This document shows positions 1-9,663 of a DNA stretch of 64,000 nucleotides, in pieces. Both the position numbers and the translations under genes were made by a program. The stretch comes from Chondrus crispus (lineage: Eukaryota; Rhodophyta; Florideophyceae; Gigartinales; Gigartinaceae), in assembly GCF_000350225.1 (NCBI RefSeq), contig NW_005179080.1, positions 186,001 to 250,000 of the forward strand, in the 5' to 3' direction. The notes below the pieces were generated by a model. The model saw nothing but the letters and a program-made list of their open reading frames with translations, was not told the DNA's origin and ran no database searches. Position 1 is the stretch's first letter; each line of letters starts with the position of its first letter.

Positions 1-309
1 GAAGCGTGTTCGTGAGGCGTGTTTATGAAGAAGGTTGCTGTGTGGTAGACTCACACACACACAAGAAGAGTCTTACTCGTAACCTTTCGTAGCGTGACGT
101 CCTTGTTTTTTTATCAAGGTTTTCGGGAGTATGGGCATGAAGCAGGCAAATGACGTTTGACACGATGCCACGTTTTAAGAGTATGATATGTGGTACAGCG
201 CGCCTACATTACAGTACCTGCCGTTGTCCTACAGTATGTTTTCAAGTTTCTCTCTACAGTGTACTGTAATGGGCCCGAATGGGCAGTGGGTAACCTCTCA
301 AATTGCTAT

Positions 310-349
310 TTTCTTTTTTTAAAAAACGCTTTATTTTTAAAAAAAGAAA
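310..349. repeat. A/T-rich perfect hairpin
   Basis: The arms at 310-325 and 334-349 are perfect 16-base reverse complements around an 8-base loop. The T-run/A-run composition makes it a possible terminator-like or cruciform structure, or the remnant of a miniature inverted-repeat element. Confidence 0.6.
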
Positions 350-351
350 TC

Positions 352-369
352 GCCTGATTTAAATCAGGC
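352..369. repeat. 18-bp perfect palindrome
   Basis: GCCTGATTT at 352-360 is followed directly by its reverse complement at 361-369, two bases after the preceding hairpin. It could be a dimeric protein-binding site or part of a decayed foldback element. Confidence 0.6.
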
Positions 370-639
370 ACCACACGCGAGGGAAGAGCATATTTTCACG
401 TGTCATACCGGCAGGCACCTTCAGAGCTCTTCCCAATGCAGGAAAGAATGATCACCGCTGCGTTTTACCCCGCTGTCTGAAGTAACGGAGGCGGCCGGTC
501 ACCAGGAGAGAGGCGTCTGCCGAACTGCGAGTACGACATTGCACTGAATTCACTTGCGGTCAAATTCTTCGTCGTGTATTGTATGGACGCACCGCGTGGT
601 CCCATTTGACGTCCTCCGCATTCCGTCCTGCAAGTTGTC

Positions 640-3600
640 ATGACGGGCGTTGACGTCAAACCAGTCTCCAACAAGCCATCCAGTGTTTTTCTGCGCTGCC
701 AGGGTGTCGATAACGAGTTTGTTCGGCTCGATGCAGACACTCTCCCGAAAGATCCATATGACGTAGTCTACCTCCTCAAGTCAGAAACGTCTCCGCGTTC
801 AAGTTGGCGCGACGTCGCCGCCGCTTACTACCAAAACGGCAAGCTGTCGGCATGCATTACAATTCTCGAGGAATCCATATCAGACCATGTCGAAAGTGTG
901 TTGGAGGGAATCAATGACGACCACCGAAGGCGTCAAGGGCCTCGATGCACTCGCCTTGACTTACTTGCCGCCCTCGCCGGTGCTCACATCATGGCCGCCG
1001 ACAGCGCATCCACGGATCCGGCCGCGAGGCGAGAGTCTCTCCAGAGGGCTAGCGATGTCTGTTCACGCGCGGACAAAATCGATATCGATGACCCCTCAAT
1101 TTGGGCTGCAAGAGGCTGGGCTGAGTTTCATGCCGACAAGCCGACTGCCATCAATTGGTTTGAGAATGCAAGAGACAAAACAGTCGTTCTTGGAACTATG
1201 GGGCTGGCCGCCATCCAGCTCAATAACAAACGCGCAACAGATCCATCGAAGAAAGATACTGTTTCGCTCCTTACTGCCGCTTTGCAGAGCAATCACTGTC
1301 CACCAGGCGTGTGGACGGGGCTCGCGTACGCGTTGTTTCGGGAAGGGCGCCTTAAGTTGGCGAAGAATATTGCCCGTCGCGCCGTCGTAGCATTGGTTGA
1401 CTCATGCAAGGAAGAGAAGCTTGAACCTCTGTACCTTCTCGCTTTGATCGAATCCACCGACAAGAGTACGTCTTCTCTAGACAATATGATGGCGGCGCTG
1501 GGTGAGGCGTATGAGCAATGCAATGGAGACTCGGATCCCAGGGTATTGTCCCTAATTGCGGAGGTCTACTTTAGTGGAGGTGATTTTGAGAAAGCCGAGG
1601 ATTTTGCGAGTCGCGCGTTGGATGCTTGCGACAGCCTTCCGGGTTCATCGATCGGCGCGATGTTTTCGGGCATTGGGAATGGGAATCGGATCATGGCTTT
1701 ATTTCAACTGGGGCGTGCTGAGCACCATTTGGGGAAGTTTGAAGAAGCATCTCAACGACTGGAGGAGGCCAAGAAGATTTCTGAAAGATCTGACAATGCC
1801 TATGTCAAGCTTAATCCGGGACTGTTCTTACGTCTAGGACTTTTGAAGCTATCAACACAGCGAAAAGAAGACGAGGATTTGGCGCAAGAATGCCTCGAAA
1901 AAGTAATCAAAGACTCGAATGATAGATGCGGTGTTGCGAGAAGAGCGCTGGGTGTGCTGATTGGTAGACGACTCCTCATCGGGATTAAGCGTGGTCGTCC
2001 GCGGGGAGGTGAAGTGTTCCATAGAGCGGTCTCTCTTCTAAAGCGAGGGCTCGCTGAGAACGAAGGGGCGAAAGCAGATGTGCCTGCTCAACTTACTTAT
2101 GCGGGGCTAATTGAGGAAAACTCACCAAAGCTGGCATTAGAGGCGTATCAGTCCGCGATCAGGGCTCTTGAGGGGGAAAAGACCCCTGTCGATGCTGAGA
2201 TTTGGAATAATGTGGCATCCCTTAACGCACGTCTCGGGGATGTTAGCGCAGCGAAAACAATGATGCACGAGAAGATTGATGCGGAGTATAGCGCAGAGTG
2301 CTCCACAATCTCATACAATCGAGGTAGAATTGCAGAAATGGCTGGGGCCCTGAAAGAGGCAGAATCGACTTTTCGGGCGATTAAGAAGGATGCTCCTCAT
2401 TATCTGGAGGCCATTACAAGACTAGCCGTCATCACCATGCAAGATGAAACAAAGTTGAAAGAAGCAGAAGAACTTTTGAGAGAAGCCATGGGATCGCCCG
2501 CAAGCAAGTCGGTTGCTGCGGCGTTTCTGAGCAAGCTTTATGCAAAGCAGAAGGATTTTAAGGAAGCGCAAACGGTTCTAGAGATTAATCGTAATGAGTG
2601 CGATTATCTGGCGTTAGCGTTCTCAAGTTTTATGCACCGCTTCTTGGATAGTTTGGATCAAGAACGAAAATCACGCTTCTTGTTAAACCATATAGGGGCA
2701 CCCCTTGTGTCGATTCTGAAAAGGAGCAAACACAATTCGTTTGCGGCAAACGGCGTGGGCGTGTACTTTGCTGAGTCAAAAATGATGTCGGAGGCTAGAG
2801 ACGCGTTCACAGCAGCCGGTACCGGCGTTTTCACTGCAAAGACTGCGCGGGTAAATCTTGCTCACACGCAAGTGCACTTGGGTCATCGCGCGATCAGCGA
2901 GTCTGCGCGAGTCACAGGACGTCCAAGCCACAAGGTTGTGTCGAACTCACGGGCACTATTTGAACAAGCGGAAAAGCTTTATCAGGACGCCTTTGAGCTC
3001 AGTCGGCTGTCAAAGTCGAAGGCGGATTTTGATGCGCATTGCGAGCTGTTGTTATACACCGCGTGGGCGCAGTTTGAAGCGACACAGTACCGCAAGTCTG
3101 CGGATACTTTGACAAAACTAGTGCACTTAGTGCCGTCTAATGCGGTGGTGTGGTTCAACCTCGGTCAAGCTTTGCTTGAGTCTGCGAGCACTCGGGCTCT
3201 ACGAGGGAAAACAATGCTGGAAGAAATGAAAATGGCTAAAGTGGAATTTACAGCAAGCAGACAAGCGTTGCGGAGAAGCATTGCGTTAGACAGACATCAT
3301 ACAGATGCCCTGACAAGGTCGCAATTTGAAACGAAACATGCAACTGCACTCGACAAATACGTGCACCAACAAGACAGGACGCATGAGGTGAACCTGAGGA
3401 ACGCGACAAACGAAGCGGAAGATAGAGAAGAGCGAAGACGGCATAGTCTTGCTCTTCTTGAGGCGCGACAGAAGAAGCATGAGGAGGAGGCGAGAAAGGA
3501 GATGGACAAGCAGCGACAGAAAGAGGAGGAATTGCGGAAAGCGTTCCAAGATTCAGAAGCCAAAAAGCAACGATTTAAGGAGGAGCACGATCGAACGCTG

Positions 3601-3948
3601 GCGGAGGAAGCAAGGTTTGAGGATGAGGATGAGGAATATAGCGGGGAACAAGGATCGTCGCGAAAAGGTCGATCCAAGCGAAAGAAGAAGGAGGAGTTGT
3701 TAATCGAGGACGAAAAACCGGCTAAGAAAGCCAAGAAACAGAAAAAGGGGACGATTGCAAAGAAAAAGGATGCCGACGACTCTGGGAGCGAATATTCTGA
3801 TGCAGCTGCGGACAGTGGAAAGGAAGGCGAGAACGGGGTGGAATTGTCACGGGGAGATGAATCGGAGGGAGAGGGCGATCGGAAGCCGAGCGAGCAAAAG
3901 AGGTTTGCGCTAACGGTGGATGACGATGATTCCGATGGAGATCTTTAA
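640..3948 (+). CDS. CTR9: CTR9-like subunit of the Paf1 complex
   Basis: An uninterrupted 1102-residue protein. CTR9 is the TPR scaffold of the Paf1 complex, which travels with RNA polymerase II in the nucleus and supports elongation and histone modification. Most of the chain (about residues 60-900) reads as tandem helical TPR units, for example the segments near ALDACDSLPGSS and LGRAEHHLGKFEEASQRLEEA. From about 925 to 1010 it turns into a charged E/K/R coiled coil, and the last 90 residues are Lys/Asp/Glu-rich, ending in VDDDDSDGDL. This order (TPR array, coiled coil, acidic-basic tail) and the length close to animal CTR9 (about 1170) support the call. The ATG at 640 gives an N-terminus compatible with CTR9. 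There is no intron, unlike plant and animal orthologues, which fits an intron-poor algal genome. Confidence 0.88.
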   Translation: MTGVDVKPVSNKPSSVFLRCQGVDNEFVRLDADTLPKDPYDVVYLLKSETSPRSSWRDVAAAYYQNGKLSACITILEESISDHVESVLEGINDDHRRRQGPRCTRLDLLAALAGAHIMAADSASTDPAARRESLQRASDVCSRADKIDIDDPSIWAARGWAEFHADKPTAINWFENARDKTVVLGTMGLAAIQLNNKRATDPSKKDTVSLLTAALQSNHCPPGVWTGLAYALFREGRLKLAKNIARRAVVALVDSCKEEKLEPLYLLALIESTDKSTSSLDNMMAALGEAYEQCNGDSDPRVLSLIAEVYFSGGDFEKAEDFASRALDACDSLPGSSIGAMFSGIGNGNRIMALFQLGRAEHHLGKFEEASQRLEEAKKISERSDNAYVKLNPGLFLRLGLLKLSTQRKEDEDLAQECLEKVIKDSNDRCGVARRALGVLIGRRLLIGIKRGRPRGGEVFHRAVSLLKRGLAENEGAKADVPAQLTYAGLIEENSPKLALEAYQSAIRALEGEKTPVDAEIWNNVASLNARLGDVSAAKTMMHEKIDAEYSAECSTISYNRGRIAEMAGALKEAESTFRAIKKDAPHYLEAITRLAVITMQDETKLKEAEELLREAMGSPASKSVAAAFLSKLYAKQKDFKEAQTVLEINRNECDYLALAFSSFMHRFLDSLDQERKSRFLLNHIGAPLVSILKRSKHNSFAANGVGVYFAESKMMSEARDAFTAAGTGVFTAKTARVNLAHTQVHLGHRAISESARVTGRPSHKVVSNSRALFEQAEKLYQDAFELSRLSKSKADFDAHCELLLYTAWAQFEATQYRKSADTLTKLVHLVPSNAVVWFNLGQALLESASTRALRGKTMLEEMKMAKVEFTASRQALRRSIALDRHHTDALTRSQFETKHATALDKYVHQQDRTHEVNLRNATNEAEDREERRRHSLALLEARQKKHEEEARKEMDKQRQKEEELRKAFQDSEAKKQRFKEEHDRTLAEEARFEDEDEEYSGEQGSSRKGRSKRKKKEELLIEDEKPAKKAKKQKKGTIAKKKDADDSGSEYSDAAADSGKEGENGVELSRGDESEGEGDRKPSEQKRFALTVDDDDSDGDL

Positions 3949-4252
3949 TACAGAGGTGTTGAACTGATGGCGTGTAGATAGTGCAATTGTGAGGGGGGTT
4001 GTCCCCACTGTGAGCGATAGGGAGAGGCCATGTTGATTGGTAAAAGGTCAAAACTGTTAACTGCAGAAAGTTGTTTCTGTAGTTGTGTGGGTGTGGGTGG
4101 CCATGTTGATGGTAATCGGTCAAAAAACTGTTAACTGCAGAAAAGTTGTTACTGTAGTTGTGTGTGTGTGTGTGTGTATATGTACAAGAATGGATGCTGT
4201 ACCGCATCTGCAGTACAGAAGTTGGGGATGATGTGCGAGGGTTTGTTTTTGT
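3949..4252. other. convergent 3' spacer with tandem duplication and GT run
   Basis: This spacer lies between the convergent CTR9 and aminotransferase genes. It carries a 73-bp imperfect tandem duplication and a TG microsatellite at about 4157-4177. No gene is seen. Confidence 0.7.
4026..4171. repeat. 73-bp tandem duplication (2 copies)
   Basis: Copy 1 (4026-4098) and copy 2 (4099-4171) both begin GGCCATGTTGAT and share the ACTGTTAACTGCAGAAA core. They differ by a few substitutions and small indels. They lie in the presumed 3' UTR of CTR9. Confidence 0.75.
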
Positions 4253-5042
4253 CTAAAGACGTGCCATGACAAGAGCCTGTTTGATTCGATTCAACGCGAC
4301 CTGACACGTCGCCACATCGACAGCCGCAAAGCAAATGCGAAAGAATCCGTAACGCTGGCCAAAGCACTGGCTCGCCGGGGTGAGAAAGACCTTTGCGTCG
4401 CAAAAACGTCTCCACAGGTGCATCTCACACTCCTCAGACTCTGCCGACATCCATTTGCGAAAGTCGGCCCAGACGAAGAGGCCGGCGTGTGCGTTGACAT
4501 ACGGGACGGCCATGTCGTCCAAAAGTGCTGTGCAGCGGGAATAGGCATGGCGCAAGCGGCGTCGATTTGCCGCAAAGTAGTCGTCCAGCCAGGGCTGATC
4601 CTCGATCATTGCTTGCAGTGCCCACTGGGTAGGCGTCGAGGTGGACATCAGTGGGGAGAGAAAGGCGTCAACACTGCGCATAAGGTCGCGGTTCTGCGAA
4701 TATAAAATGCCGACCCTCGCGCCCGACAGGCAAAAGTCTTTCGAAAACGACCAAACGACGTGGACATCATCGCCCAAGTCGCCCTGCAAGGCGCTGGCGA
4801 CGGAGCAAAACTCCTTCCCCTCCGCGTGCACGCTGTTTGCATAAACCTCATCAAACACGACGTGCAGCCCGTTAGCGCGGGCCCACCGCACGACGTCAAC
4901 GACGGTCTCTTTGTCCAGCACCTCGCCTGTGGGGTTATTCGGCGAGCACACGACGAGCATTTTGACGCGCTCCTTCGCCTCCGCCGCCTTCCGTCGCGCC
5001 CTCTCCAGCGCGGCGACGGTAACGCGCGGGCCCTTATCAGCG
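4253..5042 (-). CDS. ACC-synthase-like class I/II aminotransferase, 5' part lost in N gap
   Basis: A PLP-dependent fold-type I enzyme. About 264 C-terminal residues are visible and the N-terminal part falls in the run of N. Visible landmarks are the PNNPTG turn, the PLP-phenol-binding FDEVYA, the Schiff-base lysine in SFSKDFCLSGARVG and the carboxylate-binding Arg in FRICFA. This combination is closest to the ACC synthase/ACCS branch. True ACC synthase activity (S-adenosylmethionine to 1-aminocyclopropane-1-carboxylate) cannot be inferred, because animal and algal ACCS-like proteins often lack it. The stop is the TAG at 4255-4253. A family length near 430-480 suggests 150-200 residues are missing, slightly more than the 451-base gap can encode, so the gap may be undersized or an exon break present. 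Confidence 0.8.
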
Positions 5043-5493
5043 NNNNNNNNNNNNNNNNNNNNNNNNNNNNNNNNNNNNNNNNNNNNNNNNNNNNNNNNNN
5101 NNNNNNNNNNNNNNNNNNNNNNNNNNNNNNNNNNNNNNNNNNNNNNNNNNNNNNNNNNNNNNNNNNNNNNNNNNNNNNNNNNNNNNNNNNNNNNNNNNNN
5201 NNNNNNNNNNNNNNNNNNNNNNNNNNNNNNNNNNNNNNNNNNNNNNNNNNNNNNNNNNNNNNNNNNNNNNNNNNNNNNNNNNNNNNNNNNNNNNNNNNNN
5301 NNNNNNNNNNNNNNNNNNNNNNNNNNNNNNNNNNNNNNNNNNNNNNNNNNNNNNNNNNNNNNNNNNNNNNNNNNNNNNNNNNNNNNNNNNNNNNNNNNNN
5401 NNNNNNNNNNNNNNNNNNNNNNNNNNNNNNNNNNNNNNNNNNNNNNNNNNNNNNNNNNNNNNNNNNNNNNNNNNNNNNNNNNNNNNNNNNNNN
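5043..5493. other. assembly gap (451 N)
   Basis: Unresolved bases between the aminotransferase and the CaaX-box protein, which are divergently oriented. The gap removes the start of the former and possibly the start or shared promoter of the latter. Six-frame translations crossing it are not informative. Confidence 0.99.
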
Positions 5494-5528
5494 ACCAGGG
5501 CCGGCCCGGCGCCGCCGCCGCGCCGAAG

Positions 5529-6236
5529 ATGGCCAACCGCTACATGAAGGGGCGCTTACCGGAGGGCGTCGACTTCGCCGCCTACCCGGGCCGCTCGTCC
5601 ACCCCGCTGCCCACGGCCGAGAGCAAGAGCGCCGAGCGCATCAACCAGCTCAAGATCTGGAACGAGGCCGCCACCAACGACGAGAAGCGCCGCCTCAACC
5701 CCTCCAAGGGCAGCGCCCAGGGCCAGACCGCCGCCACCGCCACCCGCCGCACAGACTCGTTCAAGGACGCCAAGGATAGGCACTCGGCCTCCTTCCACGG
5801 ATCCCCGCCCAAGGCAAGCAGGCGCTCGGGCTCCATGCCAAACTCGGACCATCTCGTCTCGGACGCAGTCGCACACCCGCCTTCGTACCATCGCACGGCT
5901 GTCGCCACCGTCGGCGACCCGCCGAGGCAGAGCAAGCACGCAGATATCTATGCCGATAGGAGTGATTCCGACTCTGATGATGACCAAGACCCGCCCAACC
6001 TCTCCCCGCATCCGTACAACCCCGCCGACCACCCTGATCCTGTCCCCCAAAACTACCCGCAGCACCATGCACCCCCGCATGTCCAGCCATTACCGCCGGT
6101 CAAACCTGCCCCGCATGTCCCGTCGCTCTCCCCACCACCCGCTACTAACCTTAACGCTTCCAAGACACAGCCGCTTCCGCCGGGCACGCCCCATCCCCAG
6201 CCAAAAGAATCGAGAGCCTGCTGTACTATCATGTAA
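5529..6236 (+). CDS. low-complexity protein with C-terminal CaaX-like box
   Basis: Unrecognised family. From the ATG at 5529 it gives 235 residues. The frame is already open at the edge of the N gap, so the true start may lie upstream. The first 80 residues are moderately ordered (MANRYMKGRLPEGVDF, then a charged helix around AERINQLKIWNEAATNDEKR). The remainder is Ser/Pro/His/Asp-rich, with an acidic patch SDSDSDDDQD and many PP turns, so it is probably disordered. The chain ends CCTIM, a plausible prenylation signal with a possible palmitoylated neighbouring Cys, suggesting a membrane-tethered adaptor or the tail of a signalling protein. Membrane attachment is inference from four residues. 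Confidence 0.5.
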   Translation: MANRYMKGRLPEGVDFAAYPGRSSTPLPTAESKSAERINQLKIWNEAATNDEKRRLNPSKGSAQGQTAATATRRTDSFKDAKDRHSASFHGSPPKASRRSGSMPNSDHLVSDAVAHPPSYHRTAVATVGDPPRQSKHADIYADRSDSDSDDDQDPPNLSPHPYNPADHPDPVPQNYPQHHAPPHVQPLPPVKPAPHVPSLSPPPATNLNASKTQPLPPGTPHPQPKESRACCTIM

Positions 6237-7195
6237 TTCTTTTTCTTTAAGCGCCCTTTTTTTTGTCCGTGTCGGAATACGCATCAGGGGAAAGGTGCCT
6301 GCGTATGTCCACCAGATGCAAAAACCAGACCTTGTTTTTATTTTTTGTTGTTGTTAGCATCGGCCCCGTGTGTCATCAAACTGCTCTCGCGCCTTCTATT
6401 GCGGTCACCATTATCCAAAGACGTAACAAAACATTCGTTTACCCGATGCTGCCTCAATCGCACTTTCCATCCCACCGTAATCACCATATCGGTACCATAT
6501 CGGTACCATATCGGTACCATGTCTTCCACTCCCACTCTCACCCACACACCAACTCAAGCCCGCCCCACACCTTCTCCACCACCAATGACATGCTCCGATA
6601 TCCCGGGCCAGTTGCCTGCACGGCCTTCGCTTTTTTTCGCGTCTTATTGACGGCCCCCATTCCCGCTTCCCGCCATTGCCTTTTGGTTTCCGAGTTGGCC
6701 TTGCCGCCGGCCTCGGCCTTAATAATAGTGCGGGCGAAATTAATAAATCTAAGAATGTCTGAAGAGAACCATCCCCCCTCATCCCCGCCTCTTGTTAGAC
6801 TACTTTCACATGTCACCTCGAGCCCTTGTTTAACCACTAGTGCGGAAATCGGAGATGAGGTCTGTGTTCTGTGGCCCAGGCCCTACTCGATTCAGCGAGA
6901 GGTGTACCGCAACTCCCCTGAGGAGACACGGGGGCATGCACGATCCGAATCTAAATCTTTTGAACAGCAGTGCTTTGTAGCGCCATATTCCGCACGATGA
7001 TCCGCTGTAGTTAAAACGAACACTTCTTGCAGACACGCAAATGCTCATTTTCTTCACCACCGCCCATGTACCAAGCCTGGCTATGTGTGTGGTGACACGC
7101 AAATATCTTTCAAAGCGCTCTACGACTACGTGTCCTTTACAATACTTCTCTGGTAGCACGGTTTTCTGTATCAGCATGTCAGCTCTCGCCTCGCT
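6237..7195. other. intergenic, no supported gene
   Basis: A 959-bp spacer. The open frame of about 245 codons on the + strand here has no recognisable domain and biased Thr/Ser/Pro/His composition, so I do not call it. The spacer holds an 11-bp tandem repeat at 6485-6517. Confidence 0.6.
6485..6517. repeat. 11-bp tandem repeat x3
   Basis: Three perfect copies of CATATCGGTAC followed by a partial fourth (CAT). The unit contains the palindrome GGTACC across each junction. Confidence 0.9.
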
Positions 7196-7696
7196 TTAAT
7201 CTGTGCCGCTGTCAGAGTCAGATTCGGCAAAGCTCAGCCTCGTGCGGTCTTTCCTTCCGAATGTCTTTGACGGTCTTTTCACGCGTGACGTCTTCTTTTC
7301 AATTCCACCTTGCAGTAGCTGCGACTTTGAAACCGTAATGCGAGATTGATGTGGGCTCTTTGCTGTTACAATTGAATCGTCCTCTTCTGTTTCAGCCTTC
7401 GTCACACCTTCTGCATTACCTCGGTGGTCATCCACAATCGTGAAAATTTTCTCTTCCGACACATTCCCTTGCCCTCGAGCGGAGGGAGACAGAATGGAAC
7501 TCTTGTCATCCGTATCCGCAGCACACGGGCCGTCCTGATTCTCGCCTTTTCGCACCTTCTCTCGCCCACCCTGGCCATCAGCCTCCGCAATCAAACCTCT
7601 CAGAAACCGGGGTACCACTCTCTGGTACGTGACATCGTTTCGCCCACTGCTTCTTGTCCCACCTGCTGTGCCGCCGCCGCCTCCCTTTCGCCCCAT
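7196..7696 (-). CDS. DUF4604 (KIAA1143-like) protein
   Basis: A 166-residue basic/acidic protein whose two ends resemble the DUF4604 family (human KIAA1143): an N-terminal NDVTYQRVVPRFLRGL, matching the family's xVxYxxPxxPxFLxxF pattern, and a C-terminal TRLSFAESDSDSGTD, matching the family's LSFxxExE ending. The middle is Lys/Glu/Ser-rich and probably disordered. The start is the ATG at 7696 (MGRKGGGGG); an extension four codons upstream would need TTG. The family is nuclear with no established biochemical role. The match rests on two short motifs seen by eye, so a profile search would settle it. Confidence 0.55.
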   Translation of the reverse strand: MGRKGGGGGTAGGTRSSGRNDVTYQRVVPRFLRGLIAEADGQGGREKVRKGENQDGPCAADTDDKSSILSPSARGQGNVSEEKIFTIVDDHRGNAEGVTKAETEEDDSIVTAKSPHQSRITVSKSQLLQGGIEKKTSRVKRPSKTFGRKDRTRLSFAESDSDSGTD

Positions 7697-8154
7697 CACG
7701 GGCCTCAAGTCTGCAGTGGGGAGCGGGATGGTCTGCCTTGATTCAGCATTAATTTCGATTCAACCGATGCGTTTGACTGCGTGCTTATTATCAGGTGCAA
7801 AGCACCACGGCTCCTCCCTCGAAACAACTGATGCAAATTAGTCACCCCTCCCGCCTTGCCTAATCCCGAGGAGGATGGGGCAAAAGAGCAACGGCAATGA
7901 TGCACTTTGGTACAATCGGAAAGCACATTGTGCTACTCTCACAAGCCAGACCCCAGACACACTACGGAGTCACTCTGAAACCATGAAAAATATAATAATT
8001 TCGGCGAGGCCCCCCTCACACACATGTCATCGGATATCGAGAGGCTCCCAGCTGTCAATCGAACGATATACGCCGCCTTCTTGCGCCCGAAGCAATCTCG
8101 TCTACACCTAGCTAGCTAGAGACCAAAGTCAAGTATTCAAACTTGCTGGCAAAG
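7697..8154. other. intergenic, no supported gene
   Basis: A 458-bp spacer between two minus-strand genes, serving as the downstream region of the TMEM161-like gene and the upstream region of the DUF4604 gene. I see no RNA gene or repeat here. Confidence 0.5.
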
Positions 8155-9663
8155 CTAGCTCTTACTCGCCTGTCCAGCGGTGTTCTGTCGCATCATTCTG
8201 CGCTGCTTGCGTCTCTCGGACGAGCTCACAGGAGGCGGCACTTTCATCCGCCTTTCTCTCGCGCTCGGGTCCATCACGTCCATGACGTAGTCGTACGACA
8301 CCGACATAACAGCAAAGAGCAGATACGAAGCCACGCACCACCACGACAAGAAACCCGCAACCTCTCTGGCAAATATATCTCCCGCTTGAACAGTCACCAC
8401 CGACGACACCGGGCAGATGCCCATCCGCACACCGCCATCTAGCTTTGCGACGCATGCGAGCAAGAACGGTACGGCAGCTGGACTAATGTAGAGAACAGTG
8501 ATCATCATCAGGTAGAACGAGTTCCTGAGTACCTGTACACTTGTGCTCTGCGTCGCTTGCTGAAGAGTTAGGGAAGCTTTGGTGGTCCAGAAAGACCGAT
8601 ACCCGTCAATTGCACCGTCCAGGTAGGCTTGCAAGCGAAGGCGCAGGTTGATAATTCTGCAGAACACACAACCCAGCAGCAATACAATCCTCCATTGTCC
8701 GAAAGCGCCCCTCTCGCGTGGACTAACACACCACAGGAACACAGTCAAGAATGGGACTACATAGTCCAGCGCAACCATGAACATAGTGGAGGCTGTCGGT
8801 CGGCCAAGATAATAAGGGTCATCGCGGCGATCTCGTTCATCTTCGCGGTATTCATAATGCATCTCATAGTCAAGTTTGGAAAAATAGCGTGCAGGGGCCG
8901 CGGCAGAAGCAGATATCAAACCCGCTACTATCGCAACGAAAAAGCGCCCCACCATAGCAATTCTCTTTGCCCAAATGTCTGCAGAAGCCACGTTTATCTT
9001 CAAGCGAGTCCTAAGCACTGAAGTGACGACCTCCCCCAGACTCTCGAACGCCTCATCAAATCGAACAAAGCTGGAGAAATTTCCCGCAGAAATAACTGAC
9101 AAGGCCGCGAGCCCAGCCAGCACTCCCAGACTGCACATGATCCTCACTGAGGTCATGCCGACCGAAATTCGTATGGCCTCGAAAAGCGCAAAGCCCACGC
9201 CAAGAATGGCGACATAAGCCGAGCGTTTATTCGCGAGCAAACTAGGATAAAAGCAGCCAACAGTCTCTTCAAAAGCGTACGCCGCAAAGTAGCCACAGCA
9301 AATGGCCATGAGATGGTCGAATTGGCGGTGGTGTGGAAACTCTGCTTCCTCTGAGAAAAATGTCTCGTTCAGGACGTTGCGGCGGACTGTGAGCGAGGTG
9401 GCTGAGTACTTGGCCTTCGGAGGTTGCACAGATGCACGTGCAGTGGGTTGCTTTCCTTTTGTCTTGTTCGATTGCGAGGACTGGGAAGGTTTCGAGGTGG
9501 AGGAGGACTGCATGATTGCCTCGACTTCCTCGCGATCGGGTTCCAAACAGTAGATTAGACCGAAGAGGAACGGGTTTTCGAAAATGTAGTAGTGACGGTG
9601 CAGACGAGTTAAGATAAACATAACACACATGGCTATGACTAAAGCAGGGGATAGAACGGCCAT
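8155..9663 (-). CDS. TMEM161-family polytopic membrane protein
   Basis: A 502-residue multi-pass protein. The ATG at 9663 gives an N-terminus MAVLSPALVIAMCVMF that lines up with the MAVLG...HR start of animal TMEM161A/B, so I prefer it to an in-frame ATG 23 codons upstream. Other family landmarks are LRLRLQAYLDGA in the second half, followed by a helix with YISPAAVPFLLACVAKLDGG (animal forms have YLTPLxLxxxxxLLLKTLGG). About eight to ten hydrophobic segments are visible, plus a Ser/Thr/Lys-rich insert around 45-85 and a basic C-tail. Animal TMEM161 proteins are linked to cardiac and neuronal excitability and oxidative-stress phenotypes, and the molecular function is unsettled. The family is broadly eukaryotic. 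A red-algal copy suggests an ancient housekeeping membrane role, but that is inference. Confidence 0.75.
   Translation of the reverse strand: MAVLSPALVIAMCVMFILTRLHRHYYIFENPFLFGLIYCLEPDREEVEAIMQSSSTSKPSQSSQSNKTKGKQPTARASVQPPKAKYSATSLTVRRNVLNETFFSEEAEFPHHRQFDHLMAICCGYFAAYAFEETVGCFYPSLLANKRSAYVAILGVGFALFEAIRISVGMTSVRIMCSLGVLAGLAALSVISAGNFSSFVRFDEAFESLGEVVTSVLRTRLKINVASADIWAKRIAMVGRFFVAIVAGLISASAAAPARYFSKLDYEMHYEYREDERDRRDDPYYLGRPTASTMFMVALDYVVPFLTVFLWCVSPRERGAFGQWRIVLLLGCVFCRIINLRLRLQAYLDGAIDGYRSFWTTKASLTLQQATQSTSVQVLRNSFYLMMITVLYISPAAVPFLLACVAKLDGGVRMGICPVSSVVTVQAGDIFAREVAGFLSWWCVASYLLFAVMSVSYDYVMDVMDPSARERRMKVPPPVSSSERRKQRRMMRQNTAGQASKS

Larger units (their letters stand above)
1..639. other. 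upstream intergenic region with hairpins
   Basis: No gene is supported here. The stretch holds a short CA run near 52-62, a T/A-rich hairpin at 310-349 and an 18-bp perfect palindrome at 352-369. It should contain the CTR9 promoter, but I see no clear TATA box close to the start codon at 640. Confidence 0.6.

Noticed and set aside
4760..6236. Plus-strand frames that run through the N gap
   Set aside because: The run of N is read as open sequence; on the left they are antisense to the aminotransferase.
6263..7000. 245-codon + frame
   Set aside because: Includes a tandem repeat and has no recognisable motif or plausible start context.
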